Source: Hippasteria phrygiana | Taxonomy: Eukaryota > Echinodermata > Asteroidea > Valvatida > Goniasteridae | Assembly: GCA_037893225.1 (NCBI GenBank) | Contig: JAZGUH010000103.1 | Span: forward strand, 4,588,001 to 4,652,000 | Direction of reading: 5' to 3' | DNA: 64,000 bases | Shown: one piece after another, positions 10,063 through 23,612 of the stretch | Layout: every line of letters begins with the position of its first letter | How positions within the stretch are numbered: position 1 is the stretch's first letter | The notes under the pieces: generated by a model | What the model was told of the DNA's origin: nothing | The model's input: the letters and a program-made list of their open reading frames with translations, nothing else | Databases searched by the model: none | Position numbers and translations under genes: made by a program

Positions 10063-12636
10063 AGCGTTAGAACTCTTCGAGAAAATTCAAAACTCGCAAC
10101 AAATTTCTTCCCATGAACACTGTGTGCGTTCTCCCGTTTACTGTATTGTAACTGTTTAACGTTTGCCACATTTTCTGATGAACGCCCCTCCTTTCCCTGT
10201 TCATAATTGAATGGGATATTGACCAAATACAGCAATTTTCACACGTATGGGTAGCTTAGATCTAGCGCAACAATTTGAGACCATCGCCAGCTTCACAGCG
10301 TTAGAACTCTTCGAGAAAATTCAAACCTCGCAACAAATTTCTTCCCGTGACCTCTGTGTGCGTTCTCCCGTTTACTGCATTGTGACTGCTTAACGTTTGC
10401 CAAATTTTCAGAAGAACGCCCCTCCTTTCCCTGTTCATAATTGAATGGTATATTGACCAAATCCAGTATTTTTTACACGTATGGGTAGCTTAGATATAGC
10501 GCAACAATTTCAGACCATCGCCAGCTTCACAGCGTTAGATCTCTTCGAGAAAAATCAAACCTCGCTTCAAATTTCTTCCTGTGAACTCTGTGTGCGTTCT
10601 TCCGTTTACTGCATTGTGACTGCTTAACGTTTGCCACATTTTCAGATGAACGCCCCTCCTTTCCCTGTTCATAATTGAATGGGATATTGACCAAATCTAG
10701 TAATTTTCACACGTATGGGTAGCTTAGATCTAGCGCAACAATTTCAGACCATCGCCAGCTTCATAGCGTGAGAACTCTTCGAGAAAATTCAAACCTCGCA
10801 CCTAATTTCTTCCCGTGAACTCTGTGTGCGTTCTTCCGTTTACTGCATTGTGACTGTTTAACGTTTGCCACATTTTCAGATGAACGCCCCTCCTTTCCCT
10901 GTTCATAATTGAATGGGATATTGACCAAATCCAGCAATGTTCACACGTATGGGTAGCTTAAATCTAGCGCAACAAATTGAGCCCATCGCCAACTTCACAG
11001 CGTTAGAACTCTTCGAGAAAATTCAAACCTCGCAACAAATTTCTTCCCGTGAACTCTGTGTGCGTTCTCCCGTTTACTGCATTGTGACTGCTTAACGTTT
11101 GCCACATTTTCAGATGAACGCCCCTCCTTTCCCTGTTCATAATTGAATGGGATATTGACCAAATCCAGCAATGTTCACACGTATGGGTAGCTTAAATCTA
11201 GCGCAACAAATTGAGCCCATCGCCAACTTCACAGCGTTAGAACTCTTCGAGAAAATTCAAACCTCGCAACAAATTTCTTCACATGAACTCTGTGTGCGTT
11301 CTCCCGTTTACTGCATTGTGGCTGCTTAACGTTTGCCACATTTTCAGATGAACGCCCCTCCTTTCCCTGTTCATAATTGAATGGTATATTGACCAAATCC
11401 AGTAATTTTTACACGTATGGGTAGCTTAGATATAGCGCAACAATTTCAGACCATCGCCAGCTTCACAGCGTTAGAACTCTTCGAGAAAATTCAAACCTCG
11501 CAACAAATTTCTTTCTGTGAACTCTGTGTGCGTTCTTCCGTTTACTGCATTGTGGCTGCTTAACGTTTGCCAAATTTTCAGAAGAACGCCCCTCCTTTCC
11601 CTGTTCATAATTGAATGGGATATTGACCAAATCCAGTAATTTCCACACGTATGGGTAGCTTAGATATAGCGCAACAATTTCAGACCATCGCCAGCTTCAC
11701 AGCGTTAGAACTCTTCGAGAAAATTCAAACCTCGCACCTAATTTCTTCCCGTGAACTCTGTGTGCCTTCTTCCGTTTACTGCATTGTGACTGTTTAACGT
11801 TTGCCACATTTTCAGATGAACGCCCCTCCTTTCCCTGTTCATAATTGAATGGAATATTGACCAAATCCAGCAATTTTCACACGTATGGGTAGCTTAAATC
11901 TAGCGCAACAATTTGAGATCATCGCCAGCTTCACAGCGTTAGAACTCTTCGAGAAAATTCAAACCTCGCAACAAATTTCTTCCTGTGAACTCTGTGTGCG
12001 TTCTCCCGTTTACTGCATTGTGGCTGCTTAACGTTTGCCAAATTTTCAGAAGAACGCCCCTCCTTTCCCTGTTCATAATTATATGGTATATTGACCAAAT
12101 CCAGTAATTTTCACACGTATGGGTAGCTTAGATATAGCGCAACAATTTCAGACCATCGCCAGCTTCACAGCGTTAGAACTCTTCGAGAAAATTCAAACCT
12201 CGCACCTAATTTCTTCCCGTGAACTCTGTGTGCGTTCTTCCGTTTACTGCATTGTGACTGTTTAACGTTTGCCACATTTTCAGATGAACGCCCCTCCTTT
12301 CCCTGTTCATAATTGAATGGAATATTGACCAAATCCAGCAATTTTCACACGTATGGGTAGCTTAAATCTAGCGCAACAATTTGAGATCATCGCCAGCTTC
12401 ACAGCGTTAGAACTCTTCGAGAAAATTCAAACCTCGCAACAAATTTCTTCCCATGAACTCTGTGTGCGTTCTCCCGTTTACTGCATTGTGGCTGCTTAAA
12501 GTTTGCCAAATTTTCAGATGAACGCCCCTCCTTTCCCTGTTCATAATTGAATGGTATATTGACCAAATCCAGTAATGTTTACACGTATGGGTAGCTTAGA
12601 TATAGCGCAACAATTTCAGACCATCGCCAGCTTCAC
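10063..12636 (+). repeat. 11-monomer HOR unit, 2574 bp
   Basis: Eleven monomers of exactly 234 bp. It contains the full order of which 6319-8658 is a one-monomer-shorter version. Shared rare markers include CTGATGAACG (8771 and 10175, inherited across the unit boundary) and the ATCTCTTCGAGAAAAATC monomer (10539). It ends with the subtype order that leads into zone B. This is the last stretch before single-base deletions appear in the array. Confidence 0.85.
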
Positions 12637-12839
12637 AGCGTTAGAACTCTTCGAGAAAATTCAAAACTCGCAACAAATTTCTTCCCATGAACACTGTGTG
12701 CGTTCTCCCGTTTACTGTATTGTAACTGTTTAACGTTTGCCACATTTTCAGATGAACGCCCCTCCTTTCCCTGTTCATATTTGAATGGAATATTGACCAA
12801 ATACAGCAATTTTCACACGTATGGGTAGCTTAGATCTAG

Positions 12840-13970
12840 CGCAACAATTTCAGACCATCGCCAGCTTCACAGCGTTAGATCTCTTCGAGAAAAATCAAAC
12901 CTCGCATCAAATTTCTTCCTGTGAACTCTGTGTGCGTTCTTCCGTTTACTGCATTGTGACTGCTTAACGTTTGCCACATTTTCAGATGAACGCCCCTCCT
13001 TTCCCTGTTCATAATTGAATGGGATATTGACCAAATCTAGTAATTTTATCACGTATGGGTAGCTTAGATCTAGCGCAACAATTTCAGACCATCGCCAGCT
13101 TCATAGCGTGAGAACTCTTCGAGAAAATTCAAACCTCGCACCTAATTTCTTCCCGTGAACTCTGTGTGCGTTCTCCCGTTTACTGCATTGTGACTGCTTA
13201 ACGTTTGCAACATTTTCAGATGAACGCCCCTCCTTTCCCTGTTCATAATTGAATGGGATATTGACCAAATCCAGCAATGTTCACACGTATGGGTAGCTTA
13301 AATCTAGCGCAACAAATTGAGCCCATCGCCAACTTCACAGCGTTAGAACTCTTCGAGAAAATTCAAACCTCGCAACAAATTTCTTCACATGAACTCTGTG
13401 TGCGTTCTCCAGTTTACTGCATTGTGGCTGCTTAACGTTTGCCACATTTTCAGATGAACGCCCCTCCTTTCCCTGTTCATAATTGAATGGTATATTGACC
13501 AAATCCAGTAATTTTTACACGTATGGGTAGCTTAGATATAGCGCAACAATTTCAGACCATCGCCAGCTTCACAGCGTTAGAACTCTTCGAGAAAATTCAA
13601 ACCTCGCAACAAATTTCTTTCTGTGAACTCTGTGTGCGTTCTTCCGTTTACTGCATTGTGCTGCTTAACGTTTGCCAAATTTTCAGAAGAACGCCCCTCC
13701 TTTCCCTGTTCATAATTGAATGGGATATTGACCAAATCCAGTAATTTTCACACGTATGGGTAGCTTAGATATAGCGCAACAATTTCAGACCATCGCCAGC
13801 TTCACAGCGTTAGAACTCTTCTAGAAAATTCAAACCTCGCACCTAATTTCTTCCCGTGAACTCTGTGTGCGTTCTTCCGTTTACTGCATTGTGACTGTTT
13901 AACGTTTGCCACATTTTCAGATGAACGCCCCTCCTTTCCCTGTTCATAATTGAATGGAATATTGACCAAA
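12840..13970 (+). repeat. 6-mer HOR, copy 1 (1403-bp period)
   Basis: This segment recurs at an offset of 1403 bases, which is six monomers less one base. Both copies share the ATCTCTTCGAGAAAAATC monomer, the unusual AATTTTATCACG spacer (13043 and 14446), CGTTTGCAACATT (13202), and the deleted G giving GTGCTGC (13662 and 15062). One visible difference is CTCCAGTTTA here (13407) against CTCCCGTTTA in copy 2. To the right the match breaks at ATACAG against ATCCAG. Confidence 0.85.
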
Positions 13971-14242
13971 TACAGCAATTTTCACACGTATGGGTAGCTT
14001 AGATCTAGCGCAACAATTTGAGACCATCGCCAGCTTCACAGCGTTAGAACTCTTCGAGAAAATTCAAACCTCGCAACAAATTTCTTCCCGTGACCTCTGT
14101 GTGCGTTCTCCCGTTTACTGCATTGTGACTGCTTAACGTTTGCCAAATTTTCAGAAGAACGCCCCTCCTTTCCCTGTTCATAATTGAATGGTATATTGAC
14201 CAAATCCAGTATTTTTTACACGTATGGGTAGCTTAGATATAG

Positions 14243-15373
14243 CGCAACAATTTCAGACCATCGCCAGCTTCACAGCGTTAGATCTCTTCGAGAAAAATCA
14301 AACCTCGCATCAAATTTCTTCCTGTGAACTCTGTGTGCGTTCTTCCGTTTACTGCATTGTGACTGCTTAACGTTTGCCACATTTTCAGATGAACGCCCCT
14401 CCTTTCCCTGTTCATAATTGAATGGGATATTGACCAAATCTAGTAATTTTATCACGTATGGGTAGCTTAGATCTAGCGCAACAATTTCAGACCATCGCCA
14501 GCTTCATAGCGTGAGAACTCTTCGAGAAAATTCAAACCTCGCACCTAATTTCTTCCCGTGAACTCTGTGTGCGTTCTCCCGTTTACTGCATTGTGACTGC
14601 TTAACGTTTGCAACATTTTCAGATGAACGCCCCTCCTTTCCCTGTTCATAATTGAATGGGATATTGACCAAATCCAGCAATGTTCACACGTATGGGTAGC
14701 TTAAATCTAGCGCAACAAATTGAGCCCATCGCCAACTTCACAGCGTTAGAACTCTTCGAGAAAATTCAAACCTCGCAACAAATTTCTTCACATGAACTCT
14801 GTGTGCGTTCTCCCGTTTACTGCATTGTGGCTGCTTAACGTTTGCCACATTTTCAGATGAACGCCCCTCCTTTCCCTGTTCATAATTGAATGGTATATTG
14901 ACCAAATCCAGTAATTTTTACACGTATGGGTAGCTTAGATATAGCGCAACAATTTCAGACCATCGCCAGCTTCACAGCGTTAGAACTCTTCGAGAAAATT
15001 CAAACCTCGCAACAAATTTCTTTCTGTGAACTCTGTGTGCGTTCTTCCGTTTACTGCATTGTGCTGCTTAACGTTTGCCAAATTTTCAGAAGAACGCCCC
15101 TCCTTTCCCTGTTCATAATTGAATGGGATATTGACCAAATCCAGTAATTTTCACACGTATGGGTAGCTTAGATATAGCGCAACAATTTCAGACCATCGCC
15201 AGCTTCACAGCGTTAGAACTCTTCTAGAAAATTCAAACCTCGCACCTAATTTCTTCCCGTGAACTCTGTGTGCGTTCTTCCGTTTACTGCATTGTGACTG
15301 TTTAACGTTTGCCACATTTTCAGATGAACGCCCCTCCTTTCCCTGTTCATAATTGAATGGAATATTGACCAAA
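14243..15373 (+). repeat. 6-mer HOR, copy 2 (1403-bp period)
   Basis: This is the second copy of the 12840-13970 segment. It retains the same one-base deletion and the same private variants, which shows that the deletion preceded the duplication. On the left the match stops at GATATAG here against GATCTAG in copy 1. The 273 bases between the copies complete the sixth monomer. Confidence 0.85.
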
Positions 15374-18300
15374 TCCAGCAATTTACACACGTATGGGTAG
15401 CTTAAATCTAGCGCAACAATTTGAGATCATCGCCAGCTTCACAGCGTTAGAACTCTTCGAGAAAATTCAAACCTCGCAACAAATGTCTTCCCATGAACTC
15501 TGTGTGCGTTCTCCCGTTTACTGCATTGTGGCTGCTTAAAGTTTGCCACATTTTCAGATGAACGCCCCTCCTTTCCCTGTTCATAATTGAATGGTATATT
15601 GACCAAATCCAGTAATGTTTACACGTATGGGTAGCTTAGATATAGCGCAACAATTTCAGACCATCGCCAGCTTCACAGCGTTAGAACTCTTCGAGAAAAT
15701 TCAAACCTCGCAACAAATTTCTTCACATGAACTCTGTGTGCGTTCTCCCGTTTACTGCATTGTGGCTGCTTAACGTTTGCCAAATTTTCAGATGAACGCC
15801 CCTCCTTTCCCTGTTCATAATTGAATGGGATATTGACCAAATCCAGCAATTTTCACACGTATGGGTAGCTTAAATCTAGCGCAACAATTTGAGACCATCG
15901 CCAGCTTCACAGCGTTAGAACTCTTCGAGAAAATTCAAACCTCGCAACAAATTTCTTCCCATGAACTCTGTGTGCGTTCTCCCGTTTACTGCATTGTGGC
16001 TGCTTAACGTTTGCCAAATTTTCAGATGAACGCCCTCCTTTCCCTGTTCATAATTGAATGGTATATTGACCAAATCCAGTATTTTTTACACGTATGGGTA
16101 GCTTAGATATAGCGCAACAATTTCAGACCATCGCCAGCTTCACAGCGTTAGAACTCTTCGAGAAAATTCAAACCTCGCAACAAATTTCTTTCTGTGAACT
16201 CTGTGTGCGTTCTTCCGTTTACTGCATTGTGGCTGCTTAACGTTTGCCAAATTTTCAGAAGAACGCCCCTCCTTTCCCTGTTCATAATTGAATGGGATTT
16301 TGACCAAATCCAGTAATTTCCACACGTATGGGTAGCTTAGATATAGCGCAACAATTTCAGACCATCGCCAGCTTCACAGCGTTAGAACTCTTCTAGAAAA
16401 TTCAAACCTCGCACCTAATTTCTTCCCGTGAACTCTGTGTGCGTTCTTCCGTTTACTGCATTGTGACTGTTTAACGTTTGCCACATTTTCAGATGAACGC
16501 CCCTCCTTTCCCTGTTCATAATTGAATGGAATATTGACCAAATCCAGCAATTTTCACACGTATGGGTAGCTTAAATCTAGCGCAACAATTTGAGATCATC
16601 GCCAGCTTCACAGCGTTAGAACTCTTCGAGAAAATTCAAACCTCGCAACAAATTTCTTCCTGTGAACTCTGTGTGCGTTCTCCCGTTTACTGCATTGTGG
16701 CTGCTTAACGTTTGCCAAATTTTCAGAAGAACGCCCCTCCTTTCCCTGTTCATAATTATATGGTATATTGACCAAATCCAGTAATTTTCACACGTATGGG
16801 TAGCTTAGATATAGCGCAACAATTTCAGACCATCGCCAGCTTCACAGCGTTAGAACTCTTCGAGAAAATTCAAACCTCGCACCTAATTTCTTCCCGTGAA
16901 CTCTGTGTGCGTTCTTCCGTTTACTGCATTGTGACTGTTTAACGTTTGCCACATTTTCAGATGAACGCCCCTCCTTTCCCTGTTCATAATTGAATGGAAT
17001 ATTGACCAAATCCAGCAATTTTCACACGTATGGGTAGCTTAAATCTAGCGCAACAATTTGAGATCATCGCCAGCTTCACAGCGTTAGAACTCTTCGAGAA
17101 AATTCAAACCTCGCAACAAATTTCTTCCCATGAACTCTGTGTGCGTTCTCCCGTTTACTGCATTGTGGCTGCTTAAAGTTTGCCAAATTTTCAGATGAAC
17201 GCCCCTCCTTTCCCTGTTCATAATTGAATGGTATATTGACCAAATCTAGTAATGTTTACACGTATGGGTAGCTTAGATATAGCGCAACAATTTCAGACCA
17301 TCGCCAGCTTCACAGCGTTAGAACTCTTCGAGAAAATTCAAAACTCGCAACAAATTTCTTCCCATGAACACTGTGTGCGTTCTCCCGTTTACTGTATTGT
17401 AACTGTTTAACGTTTGCCACATTTTCAGATGAACGCCCCTCCTTTCCCTGTTCATAATTGAATGGGATATTGACCAAATACAGCAATTTTCACACGTATG
17501 GGTAGCTTAGATCTAGCGCAACAATTTGAGACCATCGCCAGCTTCACAGCGTTAGAACTCTTCGAGAAAATTCAAACCTCGCAACAAATTTCTTCCCGTG
17601 ACCTCTGTGTGCGTTCTCCCGTTTACTGCATTGTGACTGCTTAACGTTTGCCAAATTTTCAGAAGAACGCCCCTCCTTTCCCTGTTCATAATTGAATGGT
17701 ATATTGACCAAATCCAGTATTTTTTACACGTATGGGTAGCTTAGATATAGCGCAACAATTTCAGACCATCGCCAGCTTCACAGCGTTAGATCTCTTCGAG
17801 AAAAATCAAACCTCGCATCAAATTTCTTCCTGTGAACTCTGTGTGCGTTCTTCCGTTTACTGCATTGTGACTGCTTAACGTTTGCCACATTTTCAGATGA
17901 ACGCCCCTCCTTTCCCTGTTCATAATTGAATGGGATATTGACCAAATCCAGCAATGTTCACACGTATGGGTAGCTTAAATCTAGCGCAACAAATTGAGCC
18001 CATCGCCAACTTCACAGCGTTAGAACTCTTCGAGAAAATTCAAACCTCGCAACAAATTTCTTCCTGTGAATTCTGTGTGCGTTCTTCCGTTTACTGCATT
18101 GTGACTGCTTAACGTTTGCCACATTTTCAGAAGAACGCCCCTGCTTTCCCTGTTCATAATTGAATGGTATATTGACCAAATCCAGTAATTTTTACACGTA
18201 TGGGTAGCTTAGATATAGCGCAACAATTTGAGATCATCGCCAGCTTCACAGCGTTAGAACTCTTCGAGAAAATTCAAACCTCGCAACAAATTTCTTCCCA

Positions 18301-18934
18301 TGAACTCTGTGTGCGTTCTCCCGTTTACTGCATTGTGGCTGCTTAAAGTTTGCCACATTTTCAGATGAACGCCCCTCCTTTCCCTGTTCATAATTGAATG
18401 GTATATTGACCAAATCCAGTAATGTTTACACGTATGGGTAGCTTAGATATAGCGCAACAATTTCAGACCATCGCCAGCTTCACAGCGTTAGAACTCTTCG
18501 AGAAAATTCAAAACTCGCAACAAATTTCTTCCCATGAACACTGTGTGCGTTCTCCCGTTTACTGCATTGTAACTGTTTAACGTTTGCCACATTTTCAGAT
18601 GAACGCCCCTCCTTTCCCTGTTTATAATTGAATGGGATATTGACCAAATCCAGCAATGTTCACACGTATGGGTAGCTTAAATCTAGCGCAACAAATTGAG
18701 ACCATCGCCAGCTTCACAGCGTTAGAACTCTTCGAGAAAATTCAAACCTCGCAACAAATTTCTTCACATGAACTCTGTGTGCGTTCTCCCGTTTACTGCA
18801 TTGTGGCTGCTTAACGTTTGCCAAATTTTCAGATGAACGCCCCTCCTTTCCCTGTTCATAATTGAATGGTATATTGACCAAATCCAGTAATTTTTACACG
18901 TATGGGTAGCTTAGATATAGCGCAACAATTTCAG

Positions 18935-21273
18935 ACCATCGCCAGCTTCACAGCGTTAGAACTCTTCGAGAAAATTCAAACCTCGCAACAAATTTCTTCC
19001 AGTGAACTCTGTGTGCGTTCTTCCGTTTACTATATTGTAACTGTTTAACGTTTGCCACATTTTCAGATGAACGCCCCTCCTTTCCCTGTTCATAATTGAA
19101 TGGGATATTCACCAAATCCAGTTATTTTCACACGTATGGGTAGCTTAGATCAAGCGCAACAATTTCAGACCATCGCCAGCTTCATAGCGTGAGAATTCTT
19201 CGAGAAAATTCAAACCTCGCACCTAATTTCTTCCCGTGAACTCTGTGTGCGTTCTCCCGTTTACTGCATTGTGACTGCTTAACGTTTGCCACATTTTCAG
19301 ATGAACGCCCCTCCTTTCCCTGTTCATAATTGAATGGGATATTGACCAAATCCAGCAATTTTCACACGTATGGGTAGCTTAAATCTAGCGCAACAATTTG
19401 AGACCATCGCCAGCTTCACAGCGTTAGAACTCTTCGAGAAAATTCAAACCTCGCAACACATTTCTTCCCATGAACTCTGTGTGCGTTCTCCCGTTTACTG
19501 CATTGTGGCTGCTTAACGTTTGCCAAATTTTCAGATGAACGCCCTCCTTTCCCTGTTCATAATTGAATGGTATATTGACCAAATCCAGTAATTTTTACAC
19601 GTATGGGTAGCTTAGATATAGCGCAACAATTTCAGACCATCGCCAGCTTCACAGCGATAGAACTCTTCGAGAAAATTCAAACCTCGCAACAAATTTCTTC
19701 CTGTGAATTCTGTGTGCGTTCTCCCGTTTACTGCATTGTGACTGCTTAACGTTTGCCACATTTTCAGATGAACGCCCCTCCTTTCCCTGTTCATAATTGA
19801 ATGGGATATTGACCAAATCCAGTAATTTTCACACGTATGGGTAGCTTAGATATAGCGCAACAATTTCAGACCATCGCCAGCTTCACAGCGTTAGAACTCT
19901 TCGAGAAAATTCAAACCTCGCACCTAATTTCTTCCCGTGAACTCTGTGTGCGTTCTTCCGTTTACTGCATTGTGACTGTTTAACGTTTGCCCCATTTTCA
20001 GATGAACGCCCCTCCTTTCCCTGTTCATAATTGAATGGAATATTGACCAAATCCAGCAATTTTCACACGTATGGGTAGCTTAAATCTAGTGCAACAATTT
20101 GAGATCATCGCCAGCTTCACAGCGTTAGAACTCTTCGAGAAAATTCAAACCTCGCAACAAATTTCTTCCCATGAACTCTGTGTGCGTTCTCCCGTTTACT
20201 GCATTGTGGCTGCTTAACGTTTGTCAAATTTTCAGATGAACGCCCCTCCTTTCCCTGTTCATAATTGAATGGTATATTGACCAAATCCAGTACTTTTTAC
20301 ACGTATGGGTAGCTTAGATATAGCGCAACAATTTCAGACCATCGCCAGCTTCACAGCGTTAGAACTCTTCGAGAAAATTCAAAACTCGCAACAAATTTCT
20401 TCCCACGAACACTGTGTGCGTTCTCCCGTTTACTGTATTGTAACTGTTTAACGTTTGCCACATTTTCAGATGAACGCCCCTCCTTTCCCTGTTCATAATT
20501 GAATGGGATATTGACCAAATCCAGCAATGTTCACACGTATGGGTAGCTTAAATCTAGCGCAACAAATTGAGACCATCGCCAGCTTCACAGCGTTAGAACT
20601 CTTCGAGAAAATTCAAACCTCGCAACAAATTTCTTCACATGAACTCTGTGTGCGTTCTCCCGTTTACTGCATTGTGGCTGCTTAACGTTTGCCAAATTTT
20701 CAGATGAACGCCCCTCCTTTCCCTGTTCATAATCGAATGGTATATTGACCAAATCCAGTAATTTTTACACGTATGGGTAGCTTAGATATAGCGCAACAAT
20801 TTCAGACCATCGCCAGCTTCACAGCGTTACAACTCTTTGAGAAAATTCAAACCTCGCAACAAATTTCTTTCTGTGAACTCTGTGTGCGTTCTTCCGTTTA
20901 CTGCATTGTGACTGCTTAACGTTTGCCACATTTTCAGATGAACGCCCCTCCTTTCCCTGTTCATAATTGAATGGGATATTGACCAAATCCAGTAATTTTC
21001 ACACGTATGGGTAGCTTAGATATAGCTCAACAATTTTAGACCATCGCCAGCTTCACAGCGTTAGAACTCTTCGTGAAAATTCAAACCTCGCAACAAATTT
21101 CTTCCAGTGAACTCTGTGTGCGTTCTCCCGTTTACTGCATTGTGACTGCTTAACGTTTGCCACATTTTCAGATGAACGCCCCTCCTTTCCCTGTTCATAA
21201 TTGAATGGGATATTGACCAAATCCAGCAATTTTCACACGTATGGGTAGCTTAAATCTAGCGCAACAATTTGAG
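18935..21273 (+). repeat. 10-mer HOR, 2339 bp, copy 1 (zone C)
   Basis: Ten monomers, one of which has lost a C at 19540. The sequence matches 21274-23612 with only two differences seen (near 20223 and 20293). Private markers repeated in both copies are TTTACTATATTG (19031, 21370), AGATCAAGCGC (19147), GAATTCTTCG (19194), CAACACATTTC (19453), AGCGATAGAAC (19653), GTGAATTCTG (19701), TTACAACTC (20827) and ATAGCTCAACAATTTTAG (21022). This unit differs in monomer order from the zone A 10-mer, so it is an independent HOR. Confidence 0.9.
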
Positions 21274-23612
21274 ACCATCGCCAGCTTCACAGCGTTAGAA
21301 CTCTTCGAGAAAATTCAAACCTCGCAACAAATTTCTTCCAGTGAACTCTGTGTGCGTTCTTCCGTTTACTATATTGTAACTGTTTAACGTTTGCCACATT
21401 TTCAGATGAACGCCCCTCCTTTCCCTGTTCATAATTGAATGGGATATTCACCAAATCCAGTTATTTTCACACGTATGGGTAGCTTAGATCAAGCGCAACA
21501 ATTTCAGACCATCGCCAGCTTCATAGCGTGAGAATTCTTCGAGAAAATTCAAACCTCGCACCTAATTTCTTCCCGTGAACTCTGTGTGCGTTCTCCCGTT
21601 TACTGCATTGTGACTGCTTAACGTTTGCCACATTTTCAGATGAACGCCCCTCCTTTCCCTGTTCATAATTGAATGGGATATTGACCAAATCCAGCAATTT
21701 TCACACGTATGGGTAGCTTAAATCTAGCGCAACAATTTGAGACCATCGCCAGCTTCACAGCGTTAGAACTCTTCGAGAAAATTCAAACCTCGCAACACAT
21801 TTCTTCCCATGAACTCTGTGTGCGTTCTCCCGTTTACTGCATTGTGGCTGCTTAACGTTTGCCAAATTTTCAGATGAACGCCCTCCTTTCCCTGTTCATA
21901 ATTGAATGGTATATTGACCAAATCCAGTAATTTTTACACGTATGGGTAGCTTAGATATAGCGCAACAATTTCAGACCATCGCCAGCTTCACAGCGATAGA
22001 ACTCTTCGAGAAAATTCAAACCTCGCAACAAATTTCTTCCTGTGAATTCTGTGTGCGTTCTCCCGTTTACTGCATTGTGACTGCTTAACGTTTGCCACAT
22101 TTTCAGATGAACGCCCCTCCTTTCCCTGTTCATAATTGAATGGGATATTGACCAAATCCAGTAATTTTCACACGTATGGGTAGCTTAGATATAGCGCAAC
22201 AATTTCAGACCATCGCCAGCTTCACAGCGTTAGAACTCTTCGAGAAAATTCAAACCTCGCACCTAATTTCTTCCCGTGAACTCTGTGTGCGTTCTTCCGT
22301 TTACTGCATTGTGACTGTTTAACGTTTGCCCCATTTTCAGATGAACGCCCCTCCTTTCCCTGTTCATAATTGAATGGAATATTGACCAAATCCAGCAATT
22401 TTCACACGTATGGGTAGCTTAAATCTAGTGCAACAATTTGAGATCATCGCCAGCTTCACAGCGTTAGAACTCTTCGAGAAAATTCAAACCTCGCAACAAA
22501 TTTCTTCCCATGAACTCTGTGTGCGTTCTCCCGTTTACTGCATTGTGGCTGCTTAACGTTTGCCAAATTTTCAGATGAACGCCCCTCCTTTCCCTGTTCA
22601 TAATTGAATGGTATATTGACCAAATCCAGTAATTTTTACACGTATGGGTAGCTTAGATATAGCGCAACAATTTCAGACCATCGCCAGCTTCACAGCGTTA
22701 GAACTCTTCGAGAAAATTCAAAACTCGCAACAAATTTCTTCCCACGAACACTGTGTGCGTTCTCCCGTTTACTGTATTGTAACTGTTTAACGTTTGCCAC
22801 ATTTTCAGATGAACGCCCCTCCTTTCCCTGTTCATAATTGAATGGGATATTGACCAAATCCAGCAATGTTCACACGTATGGGTAGCTTAAATCTAGCGCA
22901 ACAAATTGAGACCATCGCCAGCTTCACAGCGTTAGAACTCTTCGAGAAAATTCAAACCTCGCAACAAATTTCTTCACATGAACTCTGTGTGCGTTCTCCC
23001 GTTTACTGCATTGTGGCTGCTTAACGTTTGCCAAATTTTCAGATGAACGCCCCTCCTTTCCCTGTTCATAATCGAATGGTATATTGACCAAATCCAGTAA
23101 TTTTTACACGTATGGGTAGCTTAGATATAGCGCAACAATTTCAGACCATCGCCAGCTTCACAGCGTTACAACTCTTTGAGAAAATTCAAACCTCGCAACA
23201 AATTTCTTTCTGTGAACTCTGTGTGCGTTCTTCCGTTTACTGCATTGTGACTGCTTAACGTTTGCCACATTTTCAGATGAACGCCCCTCCTTTCCCTGTT
23301 CATAATTGAATGGGATATTGACCAAATCCAGTAATTTTCACACGTATGGGTAGCTTAGATATAGCTCAACAATTTTAGACCATCGCCAGCTTCACAGCGT
23401 TAGAACTCTTCGTGAAAATTCAAACCTCGCAACAAATTTCTTCCAGTGAACTCTGTGTGCGTTCTCCCGTTTACTGCATTGTGACTGCTTAACGTTTGCC
23501 ACATTTTCAGATGAACGCCCCTCCTTTCCCTGTTCATAATTGAATGGGATATTGACCAAATCCAGCAATTTTCACACGTATGGGTAGCTTAAATCTAGCG
23601 CAACAATTTGAG
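21274..23612 (+). repeat. 10-mer HOR, 2339 bp, copy 2 (zone C)
   Basis: This is a second, nearly identical copy of 18935-21273; the strict 2339-bp period continues to about 23678. Beyond that point the array matches two monomers further on (the C-deletion markers at 21879 and 23750 are 1871 bp apart, eight monomers less one base). The third round of the unit is therefore shortened by two monomers. Confidence 0.9.

Larger units (their letters stand above)
12637..18934 (+). repeat. zone B: mixed monomer order with first length-variant monomers
   Basis: The stretch is entirely satellite but has no single repeating unit along its length. It starts with a near-perfect tandem 6-mer (annotated separately) and then follows zone A-like subtype orders at 16140-17900, and novel orders at 17900-18934. 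Three one-base deletions occur: a lost G near 13662 and 15062 (GTGCTG instead of GTGGCTG), and a lost C at 16031 (CGCCCTCC instead of CGCCCCTCC). The last is the earliest instance of the deletion that marks zones C to F, so this region looks like the transition between lineages. No other content is visible. Confidence 0.85.

Noticed and set aside
11463..11648. Minus-strand open frames of 60-65 codons repeated through the array (for example here, 12867, 36255, 51428, 63588)
   Set aside because: They are the same reading of the monomer's reverse strand, appear only where a subtype happens to lack a stop, span monomer boundaries, and resemble no protein family I know. Most monomers do not keep them open.
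13523..13744. Forward 73-codon open frame (also 14926-15147)
   Set aside because: It is longer than usual only because a lost G near 13662 and 15062 shifts the frame past the normal stop. The second copy is a HOR duplicate of the first, not independent evidence of coding.
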